This document shows positions 1 through 6,370 of a stretch of 6,522 nt of DNA, one piece after another (positions within the stretch are counted from its first letter, which is position 1; every line of letters begins with the position of its first letter). Position numbers and translations under genes: made by a program. This DNA is from an uncultured Oscillospiraceae bacterium (GTDB lineage: Bacteria; Bacillota_A; Clostridia; Oscillospirales; Acutalibacteraceae), in assembly GCA_905211185.1 (NCBI GenBank), contig CAJLZR010000048.1, forward strand, positions 1 through 6,522. Direction: 5' to 3'. The notes beneath the pieces were generated by a model that did not search any database, was not told the DNA's origin, and was given only the letters and a program-made list of their open reading frames with translations.

Positions 1-797
1 TCTACATCTCCGACCGCTATAAAATCGCTCGGATTTGTTCCTTGCCGCATAGCTTTGCTCCATTCCTGTGCTATTTGAGCTGCTCTTTCTTTTGAATATG
101 CACGTTGCCCCGAATCTGCGGGCGGCTTATATGTGATTGCAAAACGAACATTGCCGATTCTTTCCCAATTTACTCCTATGCTATGGAAGATTTTAAGAAG
201 TATATTGCTGATAAACGGAAGGCCTTTGAGTATTGAATTGCCATATATACTTCCCGGGTCGGGATTAAATGAAGAAACCAAGATAAGCTGCGGATATTTT
301 ATCGGTTCAGAGGAACCGTCCGGGTATTTTTTATAAACTTTTAGTTCAAGGGGACTTTCGCCGGTAGCAAGTTCAACGGTTTCGAGCGGGGCGTTGTAGA
401 GAACCGCTATATCTCCGTTGTTTGCATCTATTACTATTTCGCCCACTGCGGTCCCGTACGTTAAGAGCTGATCCAAATGGTTGATTATAAAGCTGTTTGC
501 GCCGAGACCGCAAGAATTGACTTTAACGTTTGTAATGAATTTGTTTAATTCTTTTTCTACCAAGTCGTTTTTTGATTTAATTGTAAATTCGCCTGTTAAG
601 CGTAAGACTTTTGAAATTGCCGCATCAATAACGGGCACTGCTTCTCTTAGCGATTTATAAAGTTTGATTTCCGCAGGCGAGGCAGGTGTTGCCGAGATAC
701 ATTTATCAAGTATCCCGAAAGGGTGGGTACTTTTTGAATTTGCGGGTGCGGTTTGTACTAAAACAGGTTCTTTCTTTTTTCTTTTAAATAATTCCAC
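1..797 (-). CDS. Phage portal protein, 5' part (runs off the left edge)
   Basis: Read on the minus strand from a GTG at 797-795, the frame stays open for 265 codons to the window edge, so the C-terminal part is missing. The start is chosen because AAAGGAG (811-805) lies 7 bases before it and no earlier start fits. The product begins MELFKRKKKEPVL, a basic N-terminus. A helix-rich stretch with a YGNSILKGL motif follows near residue 190, then an SIGVNWERIGN segment, typical of portal proteins. Portal proteins form the dodecameric ring at one capsid vertex through which the terminase pumps DNA. The position directly after terL supports this strongly. The ribosome binding site overlaps the terL stop codon and only 12 bases separate the genes, so translation is probably coupled. 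The exact portal family (SPP1 gp6-like, HK97-like or other) cannot be decided by eye; portal itself is likely but is partly inferred from gene order. Confidence 0.75.
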   Translation of the reverse strand, partial: MELFKRKKKEPVLVQTAPANSKSTHPFGILDKCISATPASPAEIKLYKSLREAVPVIDAAISKVLRLTGEFTIKSKNDLVEKELNKFITNVKVNSCGLGANSFIINHLDQLLTYGTAVGEIVIDANNGDIAVLYNAPLETVELATGESPLELKVYKKYPDGSSEPIKYPQLILVSSFNPDPGSIYGNSILKGLPFISNILLKIFHSIGVNWERIGNVRFAITYKPPADSGQRAYSKERAAQIAQEWSKAMRQGTNPSDFIAVGDV

Positions 798-809
798 TTT
801 TATGCTCCT

Positions 810-2060
810 TTATCTTTCTGCAGCCAATGCAAAGAATTGGTCATCGTCTGCATTCATTATTGTTGTTACAAAATAGCGTATGTCGTCCATGGCGTGATCG
901 TTTTCTTTTACGGGCGTATCTCGATTTCCGTTGTCGTTCCAGCGATAAAGCGAAAATTCCCGTATTGAATTTGTGCATTTATCGCAAATTTTGATATCTC
1001 CTTTCTTAAGAGCGGTGGAAACCTCCCTTATGCCGTCAACAACGTTATTTTTTGCAGGAATAACGTTTAGTTTTCCGTGTCTTTTTATAAGAGTTATAAA
1101 ACTGGCGGCCGAGGGGTCCACCGTCATTTGTGATATTTGTCTGTTTCCGATAAGGTCGCAGATGTATTGGTAGTGCTCTTCGTCTGTTCTTGTTTCACCT
1201 TCTTTTCTGGAATCGTAGTAATATTCATCGATTCTGTACCAAATACCGTCAAATTTTCCCCAAAGTCCGCAAGACGTGGGATTAACTATCCCATAGTCGC
1301 AAGAAAGTGCATATTCGGAAAACTCAAGGTTCGGTATTTTACAAAACGATGAATTTTGGGACATATAAGGGTATATAAGCCCTTCCACCGCAACCCATTT
1401 GCCTTCTATGAAGCGCTGGTAGAATGTTCCGCTGTAAAGGCGTTTGTAGCGCTCTTTCATACTGACCGAAAGCGAAGGGTTGTCGTCCATGGTAAAGTGT
1501 AGGTAAAGTGCGTTTCGTAGTTTGGTTTTAAGTATCCATTCTTTATAAAACCAATGCCCCGGGTATTCCGGGTTGCAGTTAAACCAGAATTTGGATTTTG
1601 CAACCGAGCATCTTGCCAAGGCCTGGTCTACAAAAGAGCGGGGCATAAGGGCTACTTCATCGAATAAAACGCCCGAAAGGGTCATGCCCTGAATTAAAGC
1701 TGCGGAAGATTCATCTTTTCCGCCGAAAAGATAAAATAGGTTTGTTCTGCCTTCGTACGTAATTTCCACTAAATTTTCGGATATTTTTTGTTTGCATATG
1801 AACCCCAAATTTTTTAGTACCGGTAAAATTGGTGTTATAACGTTCCTTTTAAGCGAACGTATTGTTTTACCGCATAAGGCGAAAGCCGACCCGCTAAATT
1901 TATAAAAAGCCCAAAGTATAAACGAGATGGACATGCAAATGGTTTTTCCGCTTCTTATTGATCCATCGCATATAATTGCATCAAAATTTTCATATTCGGA
2001 ATTTTTTACCCACCAAGTGAGCGCTATGGTTTGTTTTTTGGAAAAGTTTTTAAAATTCAT
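810..2060 (-). CDS. terL: Phage terminase large subunit (packaging ATPase-nuclease), PBSX/SPP1-like
   Basis: The 416-residue product has the two-domain layout of a large terminase. The N-terminal ATPase carries a Walker A motif GSIRSGKT (residues 33-40), a Walker B strand ending in the acidic pair VLFDEVAL (131-138) and a coupling-type segment FNCNPEYPGHW (160-170). The C-terminal RNase H-like nuclease shows its acidic residues in CDYGIVNPT (D255), VDPSAAS (D315) and NDHAMDDIRYF (D388, D392, D393). Length and motifs are complete, so the protein could be active: it would cut concatemeric phage DNA and pump it into the prohead through the portal. It starts 19 bases after the terS stop with only a weak AAGAAG-like ribosome site, suggesting coupling to terS. 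The motif style (SIRSGKT, FNCNPE) matches the PBSX-type terminase family common in Firmicute prophages; family assignment is from memory of motifs. Confidence 0.95.
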   Translation of the reverse strand: MNFKNFSKKQTIALTWWVKNSEYENFDAIICDGSIRSGKTICMSISFILWAFYKFSGSAFALCGKTIRSLKRNVITPILPVLKNLGFICKQKISENLVEITYEGRTNLFYLFGGKDESSAALIQGMTLSGVLFDEVALMPRSFVDQALARCSVAKSKFWFNCNPEYPGHWFYKEWILKTKLRNALYLHFTMDDNPSLSVSMKERYKRLYSGTFYQRFIEGKWVAVEGLIYPYMSQNSSFCKIPNLEFSEYALSCDYGIVNPTSCGLWGKFDGIWYRIDEYYYDSRKEGETRTDEEHYQYICDLIGNRQISQMTVDPSAASFITLIKRHGKLNVIPAKNNVVDGIREVSTALKKGDIKICDKCTNSIREFSLYRWNDNGNRDTPVKENDHAMDDIRYFVTTIMNADDDQFFALAAER

Positions 2061-2079
2061 GCTTCTTACTTATTCGGTT

Positions 2080-2580
2080 TTAAAATTCTTCGTTTACATC
2101 ATTGGATCTTTTTAATTTCTGCATTCCTTTTTCAAGCGCTGTATAAAAAGGCTCTTTGTCGCTTTTTTGCTCGGATTCTATTTGTTCGAGCTTTTCAAGT
2201 GCCCTGAGCCTATCAAAAAATTTTATTTCCATTGCTCCTTCCTTTGGCTTTTTTATTTCAGATATATTAAATAAATCCATACGCTCAAGGTCTTTTGGGC
2301 TTAAATGTTCCGAAAATAATAGTTTTATGCAATCCGCAATGCTTCCAAACGCCAATCTTTCGTAACCGGTTGTTGCTTTATAAGTTAAATTTTTCTTTTT
2401 ATCTTTGAATATTTTTTCTATGGTTTGGTATATTTCGGGGTTTGATATAAGTTCTGTTCCTTTTCTTTCGAGGTTCCCTTTGTATCCCGAAATCCTGGCA
2501 GCTTCAGCAGGATTCCCCGTTTGTATGTATTGGTGACAAAAGGTAAGTTCTTTGGGTGTTAGTGATTTTTTTTCGTTCAT
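2080..2580 (-). CDS. terS: Phage terminase small subunit (terminase_2-type)
   Basis: The 166-residue product begins MNEKKSLTPKELTFCHQYIQTGNPAEAARISGYKG when read in two pieces: a KELTFCHQYI helix followed by an AAR-SGYKG helix. This is the N-terminal helix-turn-helix DNA-binding signature of terminase small subunits (residues about 8-35). A central oligomerisation region with GYERLAFGSIADCIKL (72-87) and a lysine/glutamate-rich C-terminus (about 120-160) follow. The protein recognises the phage pac or cos site and loads the large subunit. The frame is open up to 2631, but the start at 2580 is preferred because AGGAGG (2596-2591) sits 10 bases before it; the upstream 17 codons would read through that ribosome site. 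It is the first visible gene of the packaging operon terS-terL-portal. Confidence 0.92.
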   Translation of the reverse strand: MNEKKSLTPKELTFCHQYIQTGNPAEAARISGYKGNLERKGTELISNPEIYQTIEKIFKDKKKNLTYKATTGYERLAFGSIADCIKLLFSEHLSPKDLERMDLFNISEIKKPKEGAMEIKFFDRLRALEKLEQIESEQKSDKEPFYTALEKGMQKLKRSNDVNEEF

Positions 2581-2635
2581 AATTTGTTTACCTCCTAAAA
2601 AGCTCTTATATATTTCGACAAAAAACACCATTTTT

Positions 2636-2653
2636 TTGCATACTTTAATGCAA
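2636..2653. repeat. 18-bp palindrome upstream of terS (possible operator)
   Basis: TTGCAT (2636-2641) and ATGCAA (2648-2653) are perfect inverted arms around a 6-base spacer. The element lies 56-73 bases before the terS start, a position suited to an activator or repressor of the packaging operon. No convincing -35/-10 pair is visible between it and the gene; a TATATA at 2613-2608 on the minus strand could be a -10 without a good -35. Short palindromes occur by chance in AT-rich DNA, so function is a guess. Confidence 0.3.
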
Positions 2654-2704
2654 CTAAAAAAATAATCGGCAATAATCCCAAAAATTTAAGATTACTGTCG
2701 ATTA
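2653..2704 (-). terminator. Rho-independent terminator after the ytxH-like gene
   Basis: Arms 2663-2677 and 2690-2704 pair over 15 positions with one mismatch and one G-T wobble around a 12-base AT-rich loop. On the minus strand the stem is followed directly by an ATTTTTTAG tract (near 2663-2653), the layout of an intrinsic terminator. It lies 24 bases after the stop of the YtxH-like gene, and would stop that transcript before the phage terS gene. The plus side is A-rich rather than T-rich, so it is mainly a minus-strand terminator. Confidence 0.65.
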
Positions 2705-2727
2705 AATAAAAAATTATACCGAATGTA

Positions 2728-2973
2728 TTACTTTTCTTCGCCCATTCCGATTGTTGATTTTATACCGGAAGCCACGTTTTGTGCTGCATCTTTAACTCCG
2801 CTTACCATTTTTCTTGCTTTGCTTTGCATCCATCTGTCGTGGTCATAAAAGTACATAAGAACCATTCCGGCCGCTGAACCTATTACCATGCCCAGAAAGA
2901 TAAATTTTGCAATGGCACACATTTTGCTGCAAAGGCATCCGCATGAATTTCTTTCACAATTTTCTCCGCACAT
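2728..2973 (-). CDS. Small YtxH-like membrane protein with Cys-rich N-terminus
   Basis: The 81-residue product has three parts. Residues 1-19 hold six cysteines (2, 6, 11, 13, 15, 19). Residues about 21-43 form one hydrophobic membrane segment containing the glycine-rich GMVIGSAAGMVLMYF pattern seen in YtxH/gas-vesicle-like small proteins. A polar, alanine/lysine tail with KARKMVSGVKDAAQNVASGIKSTIG follows and should be an amphipathic helix. The start at 2973 is fixed by AAAGGAG 8 bases upstream; the frame is open much further (to 3276), but the extra part lacks a ribosome site and overlaps yunB on the other strand. YtxH-family proteins are small, stress-associated and poorly characterised; no catalytic role can be given. 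The cysteine cluster might bind metal or form disulfides, which is inference. It is divergent from yunB and has its own terminator, so it is probably a single-gene unit. Confidence 0.75.
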   Translation of the reverse strand: MCGENCERNSCGCLCSKMCAIAKFIFLGMVIGSAAGMVLMYFYDHDRWMQSKARKMVSGVKDAAQNVASGIKSTIGMGEEK

Positions 2974-2998
2974 TTTTATCACTCCTTTTAATATAGTT

Positions 2999-3026
2999 TT
3001 ATACAAATTATTTCTTATTTGTATAA
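2999..3026. promoter_or_regulatory. 10-bp perfect inverted repeat overlapping a candidate promoter of the ytxH-like gene
   Basis: TTATACAAAT (2999-3008) and ATTTGTATAA (3017-3026) are perfect inverted arms with an 8-base spacer, 26 bases before the YtxH-like start. On the minus strand a TTGTTA (3029-3024), 17 bases, TTGTAT (3006-3001) arrangement lies almost exactly across it and could be a weak sigma-A promoter. This would make the palindrome an operator. A hairpin in the 5' leader is the alternative. The palindrome is directly visible; promoter and operator roles are inferred. Confidence 0.4.
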
Positions 3027-3128
3027 CAAAATTGTTCCCGATTTTAGCTCGATTATTGCTTGTTATTTTATGCCTGAAATCACAAAAGTTGTTTTTGGTG
3101 TGTATTTTATACTGAGTCTGATTTCTGT

Positions 3129-3145
3129 AAGGAGGGGGCGCGCTG
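3129..3145 (+). promoter_or_regulatory. Strong Shine-Dalgarno that decides the yunB CTG start
   Basis: AAGGAGG (3129-3135) is followed by GGGCGCG and then CTG (3143-3145), the optimal 7-base spacing. No ATG, GTG or TTG occurs in any yunB-frame position between the stop at 3128 and the GTG at 3242. The protein encoded from CTG supplies the basic-plus-hydrophobic anchor expected for YunB. Confidence 0.7.
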
Positions 3146-3802
3146 AATAAAATAGCTTTAAGAAAGAAAAAACGTAAAATAATATTTTTTCTTTTTTTTA
3201 TATTTTTTTTAGTTTTATTTTTAAATTTTAAAATTCGTCCGGTGGTAAAAAGTTCGGCTAACAATCGAGCACGCATGATTGTTTCGCAGACGATAAGCGA
3301 AGCGGTTTTGAAAGATATCGCCGAAAACAGAGAAAATTATTCGGAAATAATAACTATAAACAAAAACGAAACGAGCGAAGTTATGTCCCTTGCTTCAAAT
3401 ATGGAAAAGATAAACAGCATTAAGTCACGTCTTGCTTTAATTGTGGGCGAAAAGATTTGTGATTTAAAAACTAAAGATGCATGTATTCCCATTGGAACTC
3501 TCAGCGGTATAGAATTTTTGAATTGTAAAGGCCCTTCGGTACCTCTTAAAATTTCCGTTTCGGGCAATGTTCAAACGGATTTAAAAAGCGATTTTTTAGG
3601 TTCCGGAATTAATCAAACTCTGCACAGAGTTTATTTGATTGTTCATGCAAAAGTGAGCGTTTTAATGCCCGGGTGTTCAACTTCCTTTGAAAGCGATAAT
3701 AAAGTTTTAATTGCAGAAACCGTTATTGTGGGGAGGGTTCCGAATTTATATGGTGGAACCGTTGCAAACAATGTTGTGGGCGCAGAAAAGAGTGAGCAGT
3801 AA
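3143..3802 (+). CDS. yunB: Sporulation protein YunB, with probable CTG start
   Basis: The 219-residue reading has a basic stretch RKKKRK (residues 7-12), a strongly hydrophobic anchor of Phe/Leu/Ile (13-28), then an extracytoplasmic-type domain. Family landmarks are the ANNRAR segment near 39-44, IPIGTLSG (115-122), GNVQTDLKSDFLGSGINQT (141-159) and the IAETVIVGRVP segment (190-200). YunB of Bacillus is made in the mother cell under sigma-E and is needed for efficient sporulation; its molecular role is not defined. The first ATG/GTG/TTG in frame is a GTG at 3242, which would delete the anchor. AAGGAGG at 3129-3135 stands 7 bases before an in-frame CTG at 3143, and a TAA at 3128-3130 closes the frame, so CTG (or less likely ATA at 3152) is the probable start. 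No clear sigma-E promoter was recognised. The gene is slightly shorter than the Bacillus protein (about 250 residues). Confidence 0.88.
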   Translation: MNKIALRKKKRKIIFFLFFIFFLVLFLNFKIRPVVKSSANNRARMIVSQTISEAVLKDIAENRENYSEIITINKNETSEVMSLASNMEKINSIKSRLALIVGEKICDLKTKDACIPIGTLSGIEFLNCKGPSVPLKISVSGNVQTDLKSDFLGSGINQTLHRVYLIVHAKVSVLMPGCSTSFESDNKVLIAETVIVGRVPNLYGGTVANNVVGAEKSEQ

Positions 3803-3830
3803 TTTTGATAAGTAATACTTTGTATTTTAC

Positions 3831-3860
3831 TTGACATAAACAGAAAAAATTTAATATAAT
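3831..3860 (+). promoter_or_regulatory. Consensus sigma-A promoter of the greA-lysS operon
   Basis: TTGACA (3831-3836) and TATAAT (3855-3860) are both perfect matches to the sigma-A consensus with an 18-base, A-rich spacer. Transcription should start near 3867, giving a leader of about 105 bases before greA. It lies 28 bases downstream of the yunB stop codon, so greA does not depend on the sporulation gene's promoter. Confidence 0.85.
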
Positions 3861-3894
3861 TAAATGCGTGTAATTTTTTTAATAAAATAAGAAC

Positions 3895-3946
3895 CACTTT
3901 CCCTCTCGTTAAAGGTAGCGAGGGGGAAAGTGTGTGAATTTATTTT
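3895..3946 (+). terminator. Strong hairpin in the greA leader (terminator/attenuator)
   Basis: Arms 3895-3911 and 3916-3932 form a 17-bp stem with two G-T wobbles and a 4-base AAGG loop. A T-rich stretch (AATTTATTTTTATA, 3937-3950) follows after a 4-base gap, so the U-tract is imperfect. It may end yunB transcripts. Because the consensus promoter lies upstream of it, it also sits in the leader of greA, so the operon's RNA polymerase must read through it. The other face (minus strand) is also T-rich, but no minus-strand gene here needs a terminator. The stem is certain; termination efficiency is inferred. Confidence 0.6.
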
Positions 3947-3972
3947 TATAATTAATTTGGAGTGATAGTAAA

Positions 3973-4446
3973 TTGGAAAAACAAGTGATACTTACTCAAG
4001 AAGGTCTTAGTAATTTAAAAAACGAACTTGAAAATTTGAAAACGGTTCGCAGAAAAGAAGTTGCAGAAAAGATAAAAGTGGCTCTTTCTTTCGGGGATCT
4101 TTCCGAAAACAGCGAATATGACGAAGCAAAAAACGAGCAAGCAATTATGGAATCGAGAATTCTTGAAATCGAAGCAATGCTCAAAAATGTTAAAGTTATA
4201 GACGAAGATGAACTCAGTACCGATAGAATTCACGTGGGTTCAAAAATAAAAGTTCAAGACGTCAGTTTTAATGAAACTTTGGATTATAGAATAGTCGGTT
4301 CCAGCGAAGCTGACCCGAGAGAAGGCAGAATCTCCGATGAATCCCCTGTGGGAGCGGCTCTTTTAGGACATAAAAAAGGGCAAACTGTTGTTGTGAAAAC
4401 GCCCGGCGGAGATGTTAAATACAAGATACTCGAAATATATAAATAA
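3973..4446 (+). CDS. greA: Transcription elongation factor GreA
   Basis: The 157-residue product is full length for GreA. An N-terminal antiparallel coiled coil (about 1-75) carries the acidic tip [13 protein letters not shown] with D42 and E45. These residues are delivered through the RNA polymerase secondary channel to stimulate cleavage of backtracked RNA. The C-terminal FKBP-like domain (about 80-157) includes [27 protein letters not shown] and binds polymerase. The start is a TTG at 3973, preceded by GGAG (3959-3962) ten bases upstream; no ATG is available at the expected N-terminus, and [12 protein letters not shown] from TTG matches the family start. It is transcribed from the consensus promoter at 3831-3860 through the leader hairpin and is followed 20 bases later by lysS, a common Firmicute pairing. 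Confidence 0.98.
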   Translation: MEKQVILTQEGLSNLKNELENLKTVRRKEVAEKIKVALSFGDLSENSEYDEAKNEQAIMESRILEIEAMLKNVKVIDEDELSTDRIHVGSKIKVQDVSFNETLDYRIVGSSEADPREGRISDESPVGAALLGHKKGQTVVVKTPGGDVKYKILEIYK

Positions 4447-4466
4447 GAAGTAAAGAGGTTTTTTAA

Positions 4467-5984
4467 ATGGCCAAAGAAAACACAAATAACAACGAGCTTC
4501 CAAATGGCGCAGAAAATGATATAAACGAAGTTGTAAAAATAAGACGAGAAAAATTTGAAAACCTTAAAAAGGAAGGTAAAAACCCTTTTGAAGAAACCTC
4601 GTTTGAGCAAGAAAATTTTGCAAAAGATATAAAAGATGATTTTGAAAAGTTTGAGGGCAAGGACGTATCCATAGCAGGCAGAATTATAAGCTGGAGAGAT
4701 ATGGGTAAGGCTTCGTTTTTAGATATTTTGGATTCGAGCGGAAGAATTCAAATATATGTCCGCATTGATGATGTAACACCGGAAGTCTATAAAAACATGG
4801 CAGACTGTTGGGATATAGGCGATATTGTGGGAATAAAGGGCTATGTGTTTAAAACAAGACGAGGCGAAATTTCTGTTCATACCAAAGAAATAAAACTCCT
4901 TGCAAAATCGTTTTTGCCGCTCCCCGAAAAATTCCACGGCTTAAAAGATACCGATACACGTTATAGAAAAAGATATTTGGATTTGATTTCTTCGCCCGAA
5001 ATAAAAGAAACTTTTGTAAAACGTAGTAAGATAATTACAACAATTCGTAAATATTTGGATGAAAAAGGGTTTACCGAAGTTGAAACTCCTGTGCTCGGTA
5101 CCATAGCGGGCGGTGCTGCGGCGCGGCCGTTTATAACTCATCACAACACTTTGGATATGGATTTATATTTGCGTATTGCGCCCGAGCTTTATCTTAAACG
5201 CTTGATAGTCGGCGGAATGGATAAAGTATATGAAATTGGCCGTTTGTTTAGAAACGAGGGTATGGATACTCGCCATAACCCCGAATTTACAAGTATTGAG
5301 CTTTATGAGGCGTATTCTGATTATAACGATATGATGGATATTACGGAAAACATAATAAGGGAATGCGCACACAGCTGTTGCGGACAAGATGTAATTGAAT
5401 ATCAAGGCGAAAAAATAGATTTATCGAGGCCTTTTGAAAGGATAACCATGGTAAAGGCGGTTAAAAAATATACGGAAGTCGATTTTGAAAGTTTTGTCGG
5501 CGATAATGAAAAAGCTGCAGAGTACGCAAAAAAACTGGGTGTTGAAATAAAAAATACCGATACCTGGGGAGATATCCTTAGCAAAGTATTCGAAGAAAAG
5601 GTAGAAGAAAATTTAGTTCAGCCAACATTTATTTGTGATTACCCGATCGAAGTTTCTCCACTTACCAAAAAGAAAAAAGATAAACCTTATTTGGTTGAGC
5701 GTTTTGAGCTTTTTATAACTCGCAGAGAATTGGCAAATGCATATACGGAACTTAATGACCCGGACGACCAAAGAGCACGTTTTGAGCGCCAAATGGAGCT
5801 TAGGGACGCAGGCGACGATGAAGCTAATATGATAGATGAGGACTTTATTAATTCACTTGAATATGGCATGCCACCAACAGGCGGAATGGGTATGGGAATA
5901 GACCGCCTTGTAATGCTCCTTACCGATAGTTCTTCGATAAGAGATGTTATTTTATTCCCAACAATGAAACCGCTAAATAATTAA
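4467..5984 (+). CDS. lysS: Lysyl-tRNA synthetase, class II
   Basis: The 505-residue product is the normal length for bacterial LysS, which attaches lysine to tRNA-Lys at the expense of ATP, acting as a cytoplasmic homodimer. An N-terminal helix with [11 protein letters not shown] (27-37) leads into an OB-fold anticodon-binding domain (about 65-150, with [19 protein letters not shown]). The catalytic core follows: motif 1 around [10 protein letters not shown] (201-210), the [32 protein letters not shown] stretch in two blocks (215-246), motif 2 [15 protein letters not shown] (261-275) and motif 3 [14 protein letters not shown] (472-485). The lysine-site region [20 protein letters not shown] (413-432) is of Firmicute type. 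ATG at 4467 has AAAGAGG 8 bases upstream. It is co-transcribed with greA and followed by a terminator hairpin. No T-box leader precedes it. Confidence 0.98.
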   Translation: MAKENTNNNELPNGAENDINEVVKIRREKFENLKKEGKNPFEETSFEQENFAKDIKDDFEKFEGKDVSIAGRIISWRDMGKASFLDILDSSGRIQIYVRIDDVTPEVYKNMADCWDIGDIVGIKGYVFKTRRGEISVHTKEIKLLAKSFLPLPEKFHGLKDTDTRYRKRYLDLISSPEIKETFVKRSKIITTIRKYLDEKGFTEVETPVLGTIAGGAAARPFITHHNTLDMDLYLRIAPELYLKRLIVGGMDKVYEIGRLFRNEGMDTRHNPEFTSIELYEAYSDYNDMMDITENIIRECAHSCCGQDVIEYQGEKIDLSRPFERITMVKAVKKYTEVDFESFVGDNEKAAEYAKKLGVEIKNTDTWGDILSKVFEEKVEENLVQPTFICDYPIEVSPLTKKKKDKPYLVERFELFITRRELANAYTELNDPDDQRARFERQMELRDAGDDEANMIDEDFINSLEYGMPPTGGMGMGIDRLVMLLTDSSSIRDVILFPTMKPLNN

Positions 5985-5992
5985 AAAATAGT

Positions 5993-6027
5993 AAAAAGGG
6001 GGGTTCGGCTGAGAACTTCCCGTTTTT
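5993..6027 (+). terminator. Terminator of the greA-lysS operon
   Basis: GGGGGGTTC (5998-6006) pairs with GAACTTCCC (6013-6021) over nine positions, two of them G-T wobbles, around a 6-base loop. A run of five T (6023-6027) follows and could further pair with five A at 5993-5997 past one bulged G. It begins 9 bases after the lysS stop codon, where an operon terminator is expected, and separates lysS from the TfoX-like gene. Confidence 0.7.
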
Positions 6028-6064
6028 AAAATAAAATATAAATTTAAAAAAGCGAGCTGATAAT

Positions 6065-6370
6065 ATGGCATCGAGCAAAGAGTACTTAAATTTTGTTTTG
6101 GAGCAGCTATCAGGTTTGGAAGAAATTACATACAGAGCCATGATGGGCGAATACATTATTTATTACCACGGAAAAATTGTAGGCGGCATTTATGATGATA
6201 GGTTTCTTGTAAAACCCATAAAATCTGCAATTGATTACATGAAAAGTCTTAGCTATGAAATTCCTTACAAAGGCGGAAAAGAAATGCTTTTAGTTGAGGA
6301 GGATGTTGATATAATAAAGAATACTTGGAAAACTTGTTTAATGCTATGTATGAGTAACTCACCACACTGA
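6065..6370 (+). CDS. TfoX N-terminal-domain protein with frameshifted 3' end
   Basis: The open frame gives 101 residues starting MASSKEYLNFVLEQLSG. Up to about residue 82 it matches the TfoX/Sxy N-terminal-domain family of gut Firmicutes: TYRAMMGEYIIYYHGKIVGG (22-41), IYDDRFLVKP (42-51) and GGKEMLLVEEDVD (70-82). After D82 the sequence becomes IIKNTWKTCLMLCMSNSPH, which does not resemble the family. The expected C-terminal helix appears one register over (see the adjacent pseudogene entry), so the reading frame has been shifted near 6311. TfoX is a competence regulator in gamma-proteobacteria; the role of these stand-alone domains in Firmicutes is unknown. ATG at 6065 has only a poor ribosome site (AGCGAG about 9 bases upstream). 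No promoter of consensus quality lies in the short gap after the lysS terminator. Expression of a truncated but folded product cannot be excluded. Confidence 0.82.
   Translation: MASSKEYLNFVLEQLSGLEEITYRAMMGEYIIYYHGKIVGGIYDDRFLVKPIKSAIDYMKSLSYEIPYKGGKEMLLVEEDVDIIKNTWKTCLMLCMSNSPH

Noticed and set aside
133..336. Plus-strand open frames inside the phage genes (for example 133-336, 664-876, 973-1173, 1137-1352)
   Set aside because: They lie antisense to the portal and large-terminase genes, have no ribosome sites or recognisable products, and are shadows of the real frames.
2080..2631. terS starting at 2631
   Set aside because: The 17 extra codons run through the AGGAGG ribosome site of the ATG at 2580, and the family N-terminus begins at MNEKKS.
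2888..3115. Plus-strand 75-codon frame across the YtxH-like gene and its promoter
   Set aside because: It is antisense to a better supported gene, has no ribosome site, and its hydrophobic content reflects AT-rich sequence.
2728..3276. Long 182-residue reading of the YtxH-like gene
   Set aside because: The upstream 101 codons cover AT-rich intergenic DNA and overlap yunB on the other strand; a good ribosome site stands before the ATG at 2973.
3242..3802. yunB starting at the GTG at 3242
   Set aside because: There is no ribosome site before it, and it would remove the basic-hydrophobic anchor that is encoded in frame immediately upstream behind a strong Shine-Dalgarno.
3861..3972. T-box or other tRNA-sensing riboswitch before greA-lysS
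   Set aside because: The leader is only about 105 bases, has one simple hairpin and lacks the T-box GGUGG-type sequence.
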